A stretch of 9,249 nucleotides of DNA. It comes from Acidobacteriota bacterium (lineage in GTDB: Bacteria; Acidobacteriota; Terriglobia; UBA7540). The stretch spans positions 1 through 9,249 of the forward strand of contig QHZK01000078.1 of NCBI GenBank assembly GCA_003224635.1, read 5' to 3'. Numbering within the stretch: the first letter of the stretch is position 1; each line of letters starts with the position of its first letter. Below the pieces are notes generated by a model. That model saw nothing but the letters and a program-made list of their open reading frames with translations. It made no database searches and was not told the DNA's origin. The position numbers and the translations under genes are program-made. Below are positions 1-6,324 of the stretch, piece after piece.

Positions 1-2
1 TC

Positions 3-926
3 ATCGAAAAGCCTTTTACGGGATATTACGGGCCGGCGGGTCCCGCTGGGGAGAAGTTCCGAGGCAACACTTTTTCCAAGGAGACCATGCTCGGCGAGGC
101 CCTGGCCAGTTGCGACCGCATTCTGGCCGCCGCGCGCGCGAGCGGCAAGCGCGTGTGCTACGCCGAAAACTGGGTCTACGCCCCGGCCGTCGCGAAGGAG
201 CGCGAGATTCTCGCGAAGACCGGCGGCCAGATCCTGTGGATCATCGGCGATGAGTCGCACTCGGGGTCGCATTCGCCTTACTATGGCATCTGGAGGCACT
301 CGGGCGGCGGGTCGATCGTCGGGAAAGCCTGCCATCCGCTAACCGCTGCGCTGCACTTGAAGCGCGTTGAAGGCGAAGCTCGCTCGGGCGGGGCTGGCAA
401 ACCTGGCAAGCCCATCAGGCCGGCCACGGTCAGCGCGCGCACCCACGAAATCACGCGCCTCGAAAGCTTCCGCGACGCGGGGTTCCTGCGCACCGACTAT
501 GACGACATCGAGGACTACGGCCAGATGCACCTGACGTTCGATGACGGCACCGTGGCCGACATTTTCTCCTCCGAGCTTGTCCTGGGCGGGGTCCACAACT
601 GGCTGGAAGTGTTTGCCAACAACCACCGCACGCGCTGCAATTTGAATCCTATCGACGCGCTCGAGACCTACAACCCCCGCGAAGAACTCTTCAAGGACGT
701 CTACGTGACGGAGAAGATCGGGACCAAGCAGGGCTGGAGCCATCCGGCGCCCGACGAGGACTGGCAGCACGGATATCCGCAGGAGTTCCAGGATTTCGTG
801 GAGAGCATCGGCTCGGACCACGAGCCGCTTTCGGGCGGGGAGCTGGCGCGCGACACCATCGCGGCGCTCTACAGCGCGTATGTGTCCGCCGAGCGGCGCG
901 GCGCCGAGGTCGAGATACCGGTGTGA
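3..926 (+). CDS. Gfo/Idh/MocA family oxidoreductase, C-terminal part (5' end outside window)
   Basis: This is an NAD(P)-dependent sugar or inositol-type dehydrogenase of the Gfo/Idh/MocA family. The frame is open from the window edge, and the first codons read IEKPFTGYYG. EKP is the family motif that carries the catalytic lysine, at the junction between the Rossmann domain and the C-terminal alpha/beta domain. Almost the whole cofactor domain (roughly 90-120 residues in this family) therefore lies upstream. The ATG at 87 is internal and is not the start. Further on, GGGSIVGKACHPL matches the family's GGG...H segment with the active-site histidine, followed by the beta-sheet domain that forms the substrate pocket. 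The gene ends with TGA at 924-926. Its last 58 bp overlap the convergent SIS-domain remnant. The exact substrate cannot be told, although a sugar isomerase remnant next door fits carbohydrate or amino-sugar catabolism. The family call is firm; the specific reaction is unknown. Confidence 0.9.
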   Translation: MEKPFTGYYGPAGPAGEKFRGNTFSKETMLGEALASCDRILAAARASGKRVCYAENWVYAPAVAKEREILAKTGGQILWIIGDESHSGSHSPYYGIWRHSGGGSIVGKACHPLTAALHLKRVEGEARSGGAGKPGKPIRPATVSARTHEITRLESFRDAGFLRTDYDDIEDYGQMHLTFDDGTVADIFSSELVLGGVHNWLEVFANNHRTRCNLNPIDALETYNPREELFKDVYVTEKIGTKQGWSHPAPDEDWQHGYPQEFQDFVESIGSDHEPLSGGELARDTIAALYSAYVSAERRGAEVEIPV

Positions 927-1354
927 GACCGGATAGCCATCAAGGTAGGAAGAATCCCACTCGCGAGCGTGATGTGCGGGCCCAGGGCCGAAGCCAAGAG
1001 ATACAGGAGCAGGAGCTGGACCGTGTAAGTCTTGGTCGCGGCGACCGACCGCTGCCTGCCCGCGCGCACCAGAAACGCGTCGTCCGCCAGGCGCGCCATC
1101 GTCGAGCCCTTTTCGTTGGTGATAGCCACGGTGTAGGCGCCCTGCCGCCGTGCGGACTTGAGCGCGAGGTTGACGTCAGTCCCCTCGCCGGACTGGGAGA
1201 TGCCTACCACCAGGGTCTGGCCGAGGTCGAGCCGCGCGTGGTAGAGCGTGTGAATCGAAGACGCGCATAGGGAGACGGGGATGCCTGTGGTGAGCTCCAG
1301 AAGGTAGCGCCCGAACAGCGCGGCGTTGTCTGAGGTGCCGCGCGCCACCAGCAC
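869..1354 (-). pseudogene. Truncated SIS-domain sugar isomerase (GlmS-isomerase/AgaS-like) remnant
   Basis: The frame encodes the first SIS (sugar isomerase) fold of a GlmS-isomerase or AgaS-like protein. Visible motifs are LVARGTSDNAA at its beginning, SQSGEGTD (the phosphosugar-binding Ser/Thr loop, residues about 53-60), TVAITN at 75-80 and SVAATKTYTVQL at 103-114. Relatives have two SIS folds and about 330-390 residues; this frame has 161. An in-frame TGA lies at 1360-1358, only one codon before the GTG at 1354, so the usual N-terminal 40-50 residues are absent. At the other end family resemblance fades after about residue 125 (near position 980), and the frame then runs into the antisense of the oxidoreductase stop region. 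The second SIS fold is missing. In families with E at this place the motif reads AGxExSVAATK; here it is AGRQRSVAATK. I infer a decayed gene rather than a working enzyme. A frameshift assembly error at 1355-1360 could explain the N-terminal break but not the missing second half. Confidence 0.75.
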
Positions 1355-1380
1355 GGATCAGGCGGAACTTCTGCCGGTCG

Positions 1381-1628
1381 GTGAAGCGCTTGAACTTCGG
1401 CGTTCTTCACGAAGGGGACTTCCCTTCCGACCTTGCTCCGCAGTTCGCTGAAATCACAAAAGCGACCACCAAGATTCCGCCTGTTGCGAAGGAAGGGAGC
1501 TACACGGCAACCATCAGCAAGATGTCAGACGAGGAAGCGCGTAAGATAATCGAGAAGATTTTATGCTCTACGAGGACGTGGCGGAGCGCTGTCACCAGGA
1601 CCAGTATGAGAACAACGGGCCAGCGTAG
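1381..1628 (+). pseudogene. Unrecognised reading frame, probably frameshifted at 1559-1562
   Basis: I do not recognise this protein. The frame from GTG 1381 gives a protein-like, charged sequence with FGVLHEGDFPSDLAP near its start and MSDEEARKIIEKI at its end. After the TTTT run at 1559-1562 it degenerates into RTWRSAVTRTSM-like composition. Shifting one base there restores a protein-like tail, starting MLYEDVAERCHQDQYE and ending at TAG 1626-1628. One extra T would join the two into an 82-codon frame. The frame is open further upstream into the SIS remnant, so 1381 is not a secure start, and no Shine-Dalgarno site is seen. Base composition is visibly less GC-rich than in the flanking genes. 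It could be a broken short gene, the 3' end of a gene whose 5' part was lost at the junction near 1355, or noise. Coding is an inference only. Confidence 0.3.
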
Positions 1629-1645
1629 CTTCTTCCTCCGGGAGC

Positions 1646-1692
1646 AAGTAGCCATCTCTGACACGGCATCGCTGTCTCAGAGATGGCTACTT
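1646..1692. repeat. Strong inverted repeat (16-bp perfect arms) after the permease stop
   Basis: Arms AAGTAGCCATCTCTGA (1646-1661) and its exact reverse complement (1677-1692) flank a 15-base centre. After one C/C mismatch the centre can pair five more bases around an ATC loop, giving about 21 pairs in all. It lies 17 bp beyond the permease stop codon (minus strand) and about 18 bp beyond the TAG of the unrecognised plus-strand frame. It could therefore serve as a bidirectional hairpin between convergent units. No T-run follows on either strand, so a classical intrinsic terminator is not supported. It may be an mRNA 3'-end stabiliser or a dispersed palindromic element. Confidence 0.7.
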
Positions 1693-1708
1693 CAAAGAGT
1701 CTCCCGAG

Positions 1709-3160
1709 TCACCTCGCCGCCGAAGCTGCCTTGAAGCGATGACGCTCGCTGAGCGCGTACCACAGCGTCAACGCGACGAGCAGGCCGAGCATGGTTTCGC
1801 CGGCCAGTTGATTCGGCGGCGCCACCATGATGGCGCAGATGAACACGGTCCAGGCCATGGCGACGAGGTTGATGGCGGAGCTGAAGGCGCCCAAGTGCCA
1901 CGGGCCTCGACGCCAGGAATCGGACCGGCGCGCCTCCCAGCCCAGATACACGGGCAGGATATAGGAGACATAGAGCCCGAGCACGCTGATCGAAGTCACG
2001 ACCGAGTAAGCCCCCGCATAGACCGAGGCCAAGAAGGCCGCAACTGCCGAGAGCCAGATGGTCGGAACAGGAGTCAGATGCTTGGGGTCGACTCTCCGCC
2101 ACAGTCGCGAGAGCGGCATTCCCTCGTCGCGCGCGAAAGCGTAGATGGTGCGCGAAGTGCTGGTGATTGTCGACAGCCCGCAGAACCACATGGCCACGGC
2201 CGCAAGAGCCGACATGACGTAACCCGCGCGACCGCCCAGCGCCTGCTCGAAAATGGCGATCACCGCCGGGATGCTGTTGCCACCCGAGTCCGCCGCTCCG
2301 AGCACGGACGGGATATCCTGTATCGAAAGCGTAAGGGCAATGAGCAGCAGATACCCCACCGCGGCCGAGATCACCACCGAGCTGAGCATCCCCCAGGGGA
2401 CGCGGCGTCGTGGGTCGACGGTCTCTTCAGAAACGTGCGCCGACGCGTCATAACCGGTGAACGTCCACTGCGCTTGAAGCAACCCCAGCAAGAAGGCCCA
2501 CCAGTACGGGAAGCGAGTGGCCGTCTCCGCATGGAAGAAGAACGAGACAGGCTGCTTGGGCGCAAAGATCAGCAGGACACCGACGATGGCCGCGACGCCG
2601 GCGATATGGACGGTCACGCTGAAATCGTTCAGCCAGGCCACCAGGCGGATGCCGTAATGGTTGATCAGAGCGTGGGAAATCAGGATAAGAGCGTAGACCA
2701 GCAGCACGGTTCGCGTGCTTGAGTTCAAGCCCACGAGCGGCGTAACAAACTGCGCGCAGCCGTAGTCAACTCCAGCGATGGTGGCGACAAGGCCCACGAC
2801 GTTGATCCAGGCGGTGAACCATCCCCAGCCGGGACCGCCCAGCATCGCCGCCCAGTGGTACATCCCGCCTGAGGTGGGAAAAGCCGACGAGAGCTCGGCC
2901 ATGCTCGCCGTGACCGCGAGCGTGAACAGAGCGACCAGCGGCCAGCCGAAGGCCATCTCCGCCGGACCGCCCTTCGCCAGGCCGTCACCGTAAAGAGTCA
3001 CCGCTCCGGTCAAGATCGAAATGATGGAGAAGGAGATGGCGAAGTTCGAGAACCCTCCCATGGTGCGGAAGAGTTCCTGGGCGTACCCGAAGTGACGGAG
3101 GTCGCGCTCGTCGCGTTTGATGATCTCGTCAGTTGTCCGTTGTCCGTTGTCCGTGGGCAA
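1709..3160 (-). CDS. APC-superfamily amino acid/amine permease
   Basis: This is an integral inner-membrane transporter of the amino acid-polyamine-organocation superfamily, of the yeast UGA4 / bacterial amino-acid-permease type. The 483 residues contain about twelve hydrophobic segments. The first transmembrane stretch (FSNFAISFSIISILTG, residues about 37-52) and the following segment with AELSSAFPTSGGMYHW (88-103) are the family's most recognisable blocks. GYDASAHVSEET in the middle and a CGLSTITSTSRTIYAFARD-type helix before a positively charged loop also fit. Length is normal for the family (about 480-520). The start is odd: the only start-type codon after the in-frame TGA and before the conserved N-terminal block is TTG 3160, and the next eight or so residues are encoded by 7-bp tandem repeats. 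The next ATG (M34) would cut into the conserved N-terminus. The gene is last in the minus-strand cluster, after the glutamine-synthetase-like and alcohol dehydrogenase genes, which suggests it imports their substrate. Substrate (GABA, amino acid, polyamine or ethanolamine) is not determinable here. Confidence 0.9.
   Translation of the reverse strand: MPTDNGQRTTDEIIKRDERDLRHFGYAQELFRTMGGFSNFAISFSIISILTGAVTLYGDGLAKGGPAEMAFGWPLVALFTLAVTASMAELSSAFPTSGGMYHWAAMLGGPGWGWFTAWINVVGLVATIAGVDYGCAQFVTPLVGLNSSTRTVLLVYALILISHALINHYGIRLVAWLNDFSVTVHIAGVAAIVGVLLIFAPKQPVSFFFHAETATRFPYWWAFLLGLLQAQWTFTGYDASAHVSEETVDPRRRVPWGMLSSVVISAAVGYLLLIALTLSIQDIPSVLGAADSGGNSIPAVIAIFEQALGGRAGYVMSALAAVAMWFCGLSTITSTSRTIYAFARDEGMPLSRLWRRVDPKHLTPVPTIWLSAVAAFLASVYAGAYSVVTSISVLGLYVSYILPVYLGWEARRSDSWRRGPWHLGAFSSAINLVAMAWTVFICAIMVAPPNQLAGETMLGLLVALTLWYALSERHRFKAASAAR
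3131..3158 (-). repeat. Heptanucleotide tandem repeat at the permease 5' end
   Basis: Four 7-bp units in register (AGTTGTC, CGTTGTC, CGTTGTC, CGTGGGC on the plus strand), equivalent to GACAACG units on the minus strand. They encode the first permease residues after TTG 3160. The same unit family recurs in opposite orientation at 3275-3316. Confidence 0.85.
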
Positions 3161-3274
3161 TGGTCTCTCGTCTCTAAAAGTCCTGGTTCATAGTTGCCTG
3201 GTTAAATTTAGTTCCGTGTTCGTGGTCTCAGAGGCGCCGCGCATTGGATGTTGCTGCTCATCGACGCGCACTGG

Positions 3275-3316
3275 GGACAACGGACTACGGACAACTGACA
3301 ACGGACAACGCACAAC
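3275..3316 (+). repeat. Heptanucleotide tandem repeat in the permease-dehydrogenase gap
   Basis: Six 7-bp units in strict register: GGACAAC, GGACTAC, GGACAAC, TGACAAC, GGACAAC, GCACAAC. It lies just beyond the stop of the upstream alcohol dehydrogenase gene (3333), within the 172-bp gap before the permease. The array is inverted relative to the one at 3131-3158, so the two could pair as a long imperfect stem enclosing about 116 bases. The rest of the gap holds no gene or clear promoter. Confidence 0.85.
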
Positions 3317-3332
3317 GAACGAAGGGCGACTG

Positions 3333-4490
3333 TTAGAGCGCCTCCCGGTACAGCATTTCCATATCCTGCGCGGTCGTCGGCCGCGGATTGAGCAGGTGGC
3401 ACCCGTCTTCCATGGCCTTCGGGATCATCTTCGGAATCATCTCGGGGGTCACACCCACCGCGCTCAGCCGCGCGGGAATGCCGATGTCGGCGTTCAGCTT
3501 CTCGATGGCCGTAATGGCGGCGCTCGCGGCTTGGTCGGGCGACAGACTGCGGGTGTCCACGCCAAGCGCCCCGGCGAGGTCCGCCAGTCGGTCCCGCACT
3601 ACGGGCAGGTTGAACCGCATCACGTAGGGCAGCAGAATGCCGTTGGTCAGGCCGTGGTGCAGTCCCGCGACGGTCGAAAGCGGATGAGCGAGTGAGTGCA
3701 CCGTGCCCAGTCCCTTCTGGAAAGCGACCGCGCCCATCATCGAGGCAATCATCATTTGCGTCCGAGCTTCGAGATTCTTGCCGTCGTGGACTGCCGTCCG
3801 CAGGTGTTCGTTCACGATCTCCACGCCCTTGATGGCGATGGCGTCGCAGAAGGGATGGAAGCCTTTGGACAGGTAAGCTTCCAAGTTGTGGGTCATCGCG
3901 TCCATGCCTGTCGTGGCGGTGATGTGCGGCGGAAGCTCCAGCGTCAACTCCGGGTCGCCGATTGCCACGCTCGGCATGAGGTAAGGGCTGAAGATTACCG
4001 TCTTGCGTCCCGTGGCTTTGAGCGCAATCACGGCGCTGCGGCCGACTTCGCTGCCCGTGCCCGAAGTGGTGGCGACGGCGATCATGGGCGGCAGGTCGGC
4101 GCTGATTTTGTCGCCGCCGTTCTTGAGGTCGTCATAGTCCTCGAGCGGCAGAGCGTGAGTGGCTTTGAGCCGGATAGCCTTGCCCGCATCGATCGCGCTA
4201 CCGCCGCCCATGGCGATAACGCCGTCCGAGCTTTCGCGGCGATAGACTTCGACGCCTGGAAGGACGCTCGCTTCGGTCGGATTTCCCTCGACCCGGTCGA
4301 AGACCGACCACTCGAGGCCGGCCTTCTTCAGCGGACCCGCCAGTCGTTCGACGAGGCCGCACTTGACGATGCCGGGATCGGTGACGATCAGCGGCCGCTT
4401 AATCCCCAAGTCTCGAGTAATGTCGGCCGCTTGCGCGATCGATCCTGCGCCGAAAATAATTTTGGTCGGAAAAGCCCAAGTCGAAAGCAT
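3333..4490 (-). CDS. Iron-containing (type III) alcohol dehydrogenase
   Basis: This is an NAD(P)-dependent group III alcohol dehydrogenase, which interconverts an alcohol and its aldehyde or ketone using one bound divalent metal. From ATG 4490 it is 385 residues, the usual family length. The dinucleotide-binding loop GGGSAID is at 95-101, and TTSGTGSEV is at 141-149. The four metal ligands expected from FucO-type enzymes are present: D197 and H201 in GMDAMTH, H265 in VHSLAHPL and H279 in GLHHG, with H269 as the conserved active-site histidine. The characteristic C-terminal NPRP block is at 368-371. The frame extends to GTG 4532, but those 14 residues are translated from an AT-rich repeat, so I start at 4490, just before FPTKIIFGAGS. 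No Shine-Dalgarno site is evident. It sits between the glutamine-synthetase-like gene and the permease. 4-Hydroxybutyrate, lactaldehyde, ethanolamine-derived or simple alcohol substrates are all possible; the family does not reveal substrate from sequence alone. Confidence 0.93.
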   Translation of the reverse strand: MLSTWAFPTKIIFGAGSIAQAADITRDLGIKRPLIVTDPGIVKCGLVERLAGPLKKAGLEWSVFDRVEGNPTEASVLPGVEVYRRESSDGVIAMGGGSAIDAGKAIRLKATHALPLEDYDDLKNGGDKISADLPPMIAVATTSGTGSEVGRSAVIALKATGRKTVIFSPYLMPSVAIGDPELTLELPPHITATTGMDAMTHNLEAYLSKGFHPFCDAIAIKGVEIVNEHLRTAVHDGKNLEARTQMMIASMMGAVAFQKGLGTVHSLAHPLSTVAGLHHGLTNGILLPYVMRFNLPVVRDRLADLAGALGVDTRSLSPDQAASAAITAIEKLNADIGIPARLSAVGVTPEMIPKMIPKAMEDGCHLLNPRPTTAQDMEMLYREAL

Positions 4491-4506
4491 TCGTTTGTTG
4501 TAATTC

Positions 4507-4553
4507 GCAATTTGTAATTCGTAATTAATCACAAATTACGAATTACAAATTGC
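4507..4553. repeat. AT-rich perfect palindrome (20-bp arms) built of 7-bp units
   Basis: Arms 4507-4526 and 4534-4553 are exact reverse complements around the 7-base loop AATCACA. Read on the minus strand, the right half and the bases beyond it fall into 7-bp units such as ATTACGA, ATTACAA, ATTGCGA, ATTACAA, running up to the dehydrogenase ATG at 4490. The element fills most of the 75-bp gap between the glutamine-synthetase-like stop (4566) and that ATG. There is no T-run, so termination is not supported. An mRNA hairpin that insulates or processes the message is possible. It is strikingly AT-rich compared with both flanking genes. Confidence 0.88.
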
Positions 4554-4565
4554 TATTTGGCACGA

Positions 4566-5915
4566 CTAAATAATCTCGAAATACCGCTCGAGCTCCCAAT
4601 CCGTGACGGCGCGCTCGTACTGCCGAACTTCCCATTCGCGCGTCCGAACGTAGTGGTCAACGAATTCCTCGCCGAGCAGATCCCGCGCGATCGGGCTTGC
4701 CTTGAGCAGCGCCGTAGCGTCGGCAAGCGATCTTGGCAGAGGCCTTGCGTCCGTCTCGTAAGCGCTGCCCGTTGACGCCGGCGGAAGCTCCAGTGTCTTC
4801 TCGATGCCGTGGAGCCCCGAGGCGAGGCTCGCCGCAATAGCAAGGTAAGGATTGATGTCCGCGCCCGCCAGTCGATACTCGACGCGCACTGATTTCGGCG
4901 ACGGCCCGAGCACCGCGCGGAGCGCCACCGTTCGATTGTCGATCCCCCAGGTGGCGTTGGTCGGGGCCCACACGCCGGGGATCAGCCGTTTGTACGAATT
5001 GATGGTCGGGCAGATGAGGGCGGCGAGTTCCGGCATAAGCTGAAGCTGCCCGGCGATGTAATGCCGCATGAGCTTCGACATCTTGTCCGCGCTCCCGGAA
5101 TCGTGGAACAGGTTGAGCTCGCTGTCCCAGAGGCTCTGGTGCAGGTGCCCGCCGCAGCCGGGCAGGTTCTGGTTCCACTTGGCCATGAAGGTCGCGACCA
5201 GGCCGTGCCGCGCGGCGATCTGCTTGATTCCCGTCTTGAAAAGCGCCGCCTTGTCCGCCGTCCTCAAGGCGCCGTCGTACTTGATGGCGGTCTCGTAGAC
5301 GCCCGGTCCGGTCTCAGTGTGAAAGCCTTCGAGCTCGACGTCAAAAGCCCGCATCGCGTCGATGATGGTGTGGGCGAGATCGGAAAAGACGCCGGTGCGC
5401 AACACGCTGTACCCGAACATGCCGGGCGAGAGCGCAACCATGTCGCGGTAGTGCTTCTGGCGGATCGAGTGCGAGTCTTCTTTGAACAAAAAGAATTCGT
5501 ACTCGGCGGACATCTGCGGGCGGAAACCCATGGATTGGGCTTGCGCGATCACCCGCTCGAGTACCTGGCGGGGAGACACGGGGAGGGGGTTTCCGGCGCC
5601 GTCGTAAAAGTCGAGGATGAAGAAAGCCGTTCCCGGCTCCCACGGGATGATGCGAAAGGTGGAAAGGTCGATCCTGGCCAGCGCGTCCGGATAGCCGGTG
5701 TGCCAGCCGGTGACTTGCACGTTGTCGTAGAGCGCGTCGGACGAGTCCCAGCCGAAGATCACGTCGCAGAAGCCGAGGCCGGTCTCGGCGGCGGAATCGA
5801 ACTTGTCGCGGCTGATATATTTCCCGCGGAGGACGCCGTCGATATCGAATCCACCGACTTTGATTTTGGTGATGCTGTGTTCGCTGAGCAGGGTCTGGAC
5901 TGTTTTTAGGTCCAT
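4566..5915 (-). CDS. Glutamine synthetase family ligase (gamma-glutamyl-amine synthetase-like)
   Basis: This is an ATP-dependent ligase of the glutamine synthetase fold, which activates glutamate as gamma-glutamyl phosphate and joins it to ammonia or an amine. From ATG 5915 it has 449 residues. The N-terminal beta-grasp domain (about 1-100) contains KVGGFDIDGVLRGKYI and the DSS loop (57-59). The catalytic domain shows E138 and E140 (SAEYEFFLF), E201 and E208 (TETGPGVYE), H257 in GGHLHQS, and the RVEYRLAGADINPYL block with E346 and R348. These match the metal, glutamate and ATP ligands of the family. The adenylylation-site tyrosine segment (NLYDLP) of true GlnA is not present. That, together with the permease and dehydrogenase downstream, favours a catabolic PuuA/GlnA4/IpuC-like role over nitrogen assimilation; this is inference. 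The frame also extends to GTG 5969, directly after the preceding stop, but those 18 residues precede the conserved region, so I prefer the ATG. Confidence 0.9.
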   Translation of the reverse strand: MDLKTVQTLLSEHSITKIKVGGFDIDGVLRGKYISRDKFDSAAETGLGFCDVIFGWDSSDALYDNVQVTGWHTGYPDALARIDLSTFRIIPWEPGTAFFILDFYDGAGNPLPVSPRQVLERVIAQAQSMGFRPQMSAEYEFFLFKEDSHSIRQKHYRDMVALSPGMFGYSVLRTGVFSDLAHTIIDAMRAFDVELEGFHTETGPGVYETAIKYDGALRTADKAALFKTGIKQIAARHGLVATFMAKWNQNLPGCGGHLHQSLWDSELNLFHDSGSADKMSKLMRHYIAGQLQLMPELAALICPTINSYKRLIPGVWAPTNATWGIDNRTVALRAVLGPSPKSVRVEYRLAGADINPYLAIAASLASGLHGIEKTLELPPASTGSAYETDARPLPRSLADATALLKASPIARDLLGEEFVDHYVRTREWEVRQYERAVTDWELERYFEII

Positions 5916-5969
5916 AGAGTCGACACGTCCAAGATCAGGAACTGAAAAACCGAGGACTTCATTTGCCAC

Positions 5970-6218
5970 TCAACCGAACCAGTATTTCTCCATCTCCCGT
6001 AGTAGCGTGATATCGATTGTAAACCCCGACGCTGAACCAATCACGGAATCTATGGAGCACTCTGGGCATAATGCAGTCAGCCCATCGTCTACCCAGTCTT
6101 TTATCTGGTTCGGCGGGAACATCTTCAGGCAATAGAAACAGCCGCAAATGTCGCTGTTCATCAACTCTTCCCGATTTTTGAACGCGTGCCGGTGCGCTGC
6201 AATGTAGTCTGGTTCCAT
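5970..6218 (-). CDS. Small conserved cytoplasmic protein with paired cysteine knuckles
   Basis: This 82-residue protein has cysteines at 25, 27 and 30 (CGCFYC) and at 51 and 54 (CPEC), followed by the conserved string IDSVIGSASGF and a C-terminal MEKYWF. I recognise it as a widespread small bacterial 'cytoplasmic protein' family of unknown function. The two cysteine pairs look like a zinc-binding pair of knuckles. Two starts are close: ATG 6230 (MPGTMEP) and ATG 6218 (MEPDYIAAHRHAFKNR). I chose 6218 because the family-like sequence begins there. The frame upstream to 6332 is basic, low-complexity and non-homologous. It ends with TGA at 5970, immediately before the alternative GTG of the glutamine-synthetase-like gene, so cotranscription is plausible. 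The region has lower GC than the metabolic genes. No functional tie to the pathway is evident, and no role should be assigned. Confidence 0.85.
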   Translation of the reverse strand: MEPDYIAAHRHAFKNREELMNSDICGCFYCLKMFPPNQIKDWVDDGLTALCPECSIDSVIGSASGFTIDITLLREMEKYWFG

Positions 6219-6324
6219 TGTGCCAGGCATCGAAGGACCTGAATTCGCCTTTCGTTTGTCGCTCCTGCTGGGAAAGCGGGTAGCCACGGCACGGTTCTTC
6301 TGCGGTGGGCTTTTCACAGACACG

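Noticed and set aside
339..821. 160-residue minus-strand reading frame in the first gene
   Set aside because: Antisense to the oxidoreductase C-terminal domain, which reads through with family motifs.
1739..2722. 327-residue plus-strand reading frame
   Set aside because: Antisense to the permease; the composition (R, D, G, Q, H rich) is that of a complement frame and no domain is visible.
3131..3316. CRISPR-like appearance of repeated short units
   Set aside because: Units are 7 bp, directly adjacent with no spacers, and no cas gene is present. They are simple tandem repeats.
3696..4517. 273-residue plus-strand reading frame
   Set aside because: It is antisense to the alcohol dehydrogenase, whose motifs and metal ligands are intact. 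The translation is rich in R, H, A and D with no domain pattern, typical of shadow frames in GC-rich DNA.
5061..5909. 282-residue plus-strand reading frame
   Set aside because: Antisense to the glutamine-synthetase-like gene, which carries all catalytic blocks; no recognisable motif of its own.
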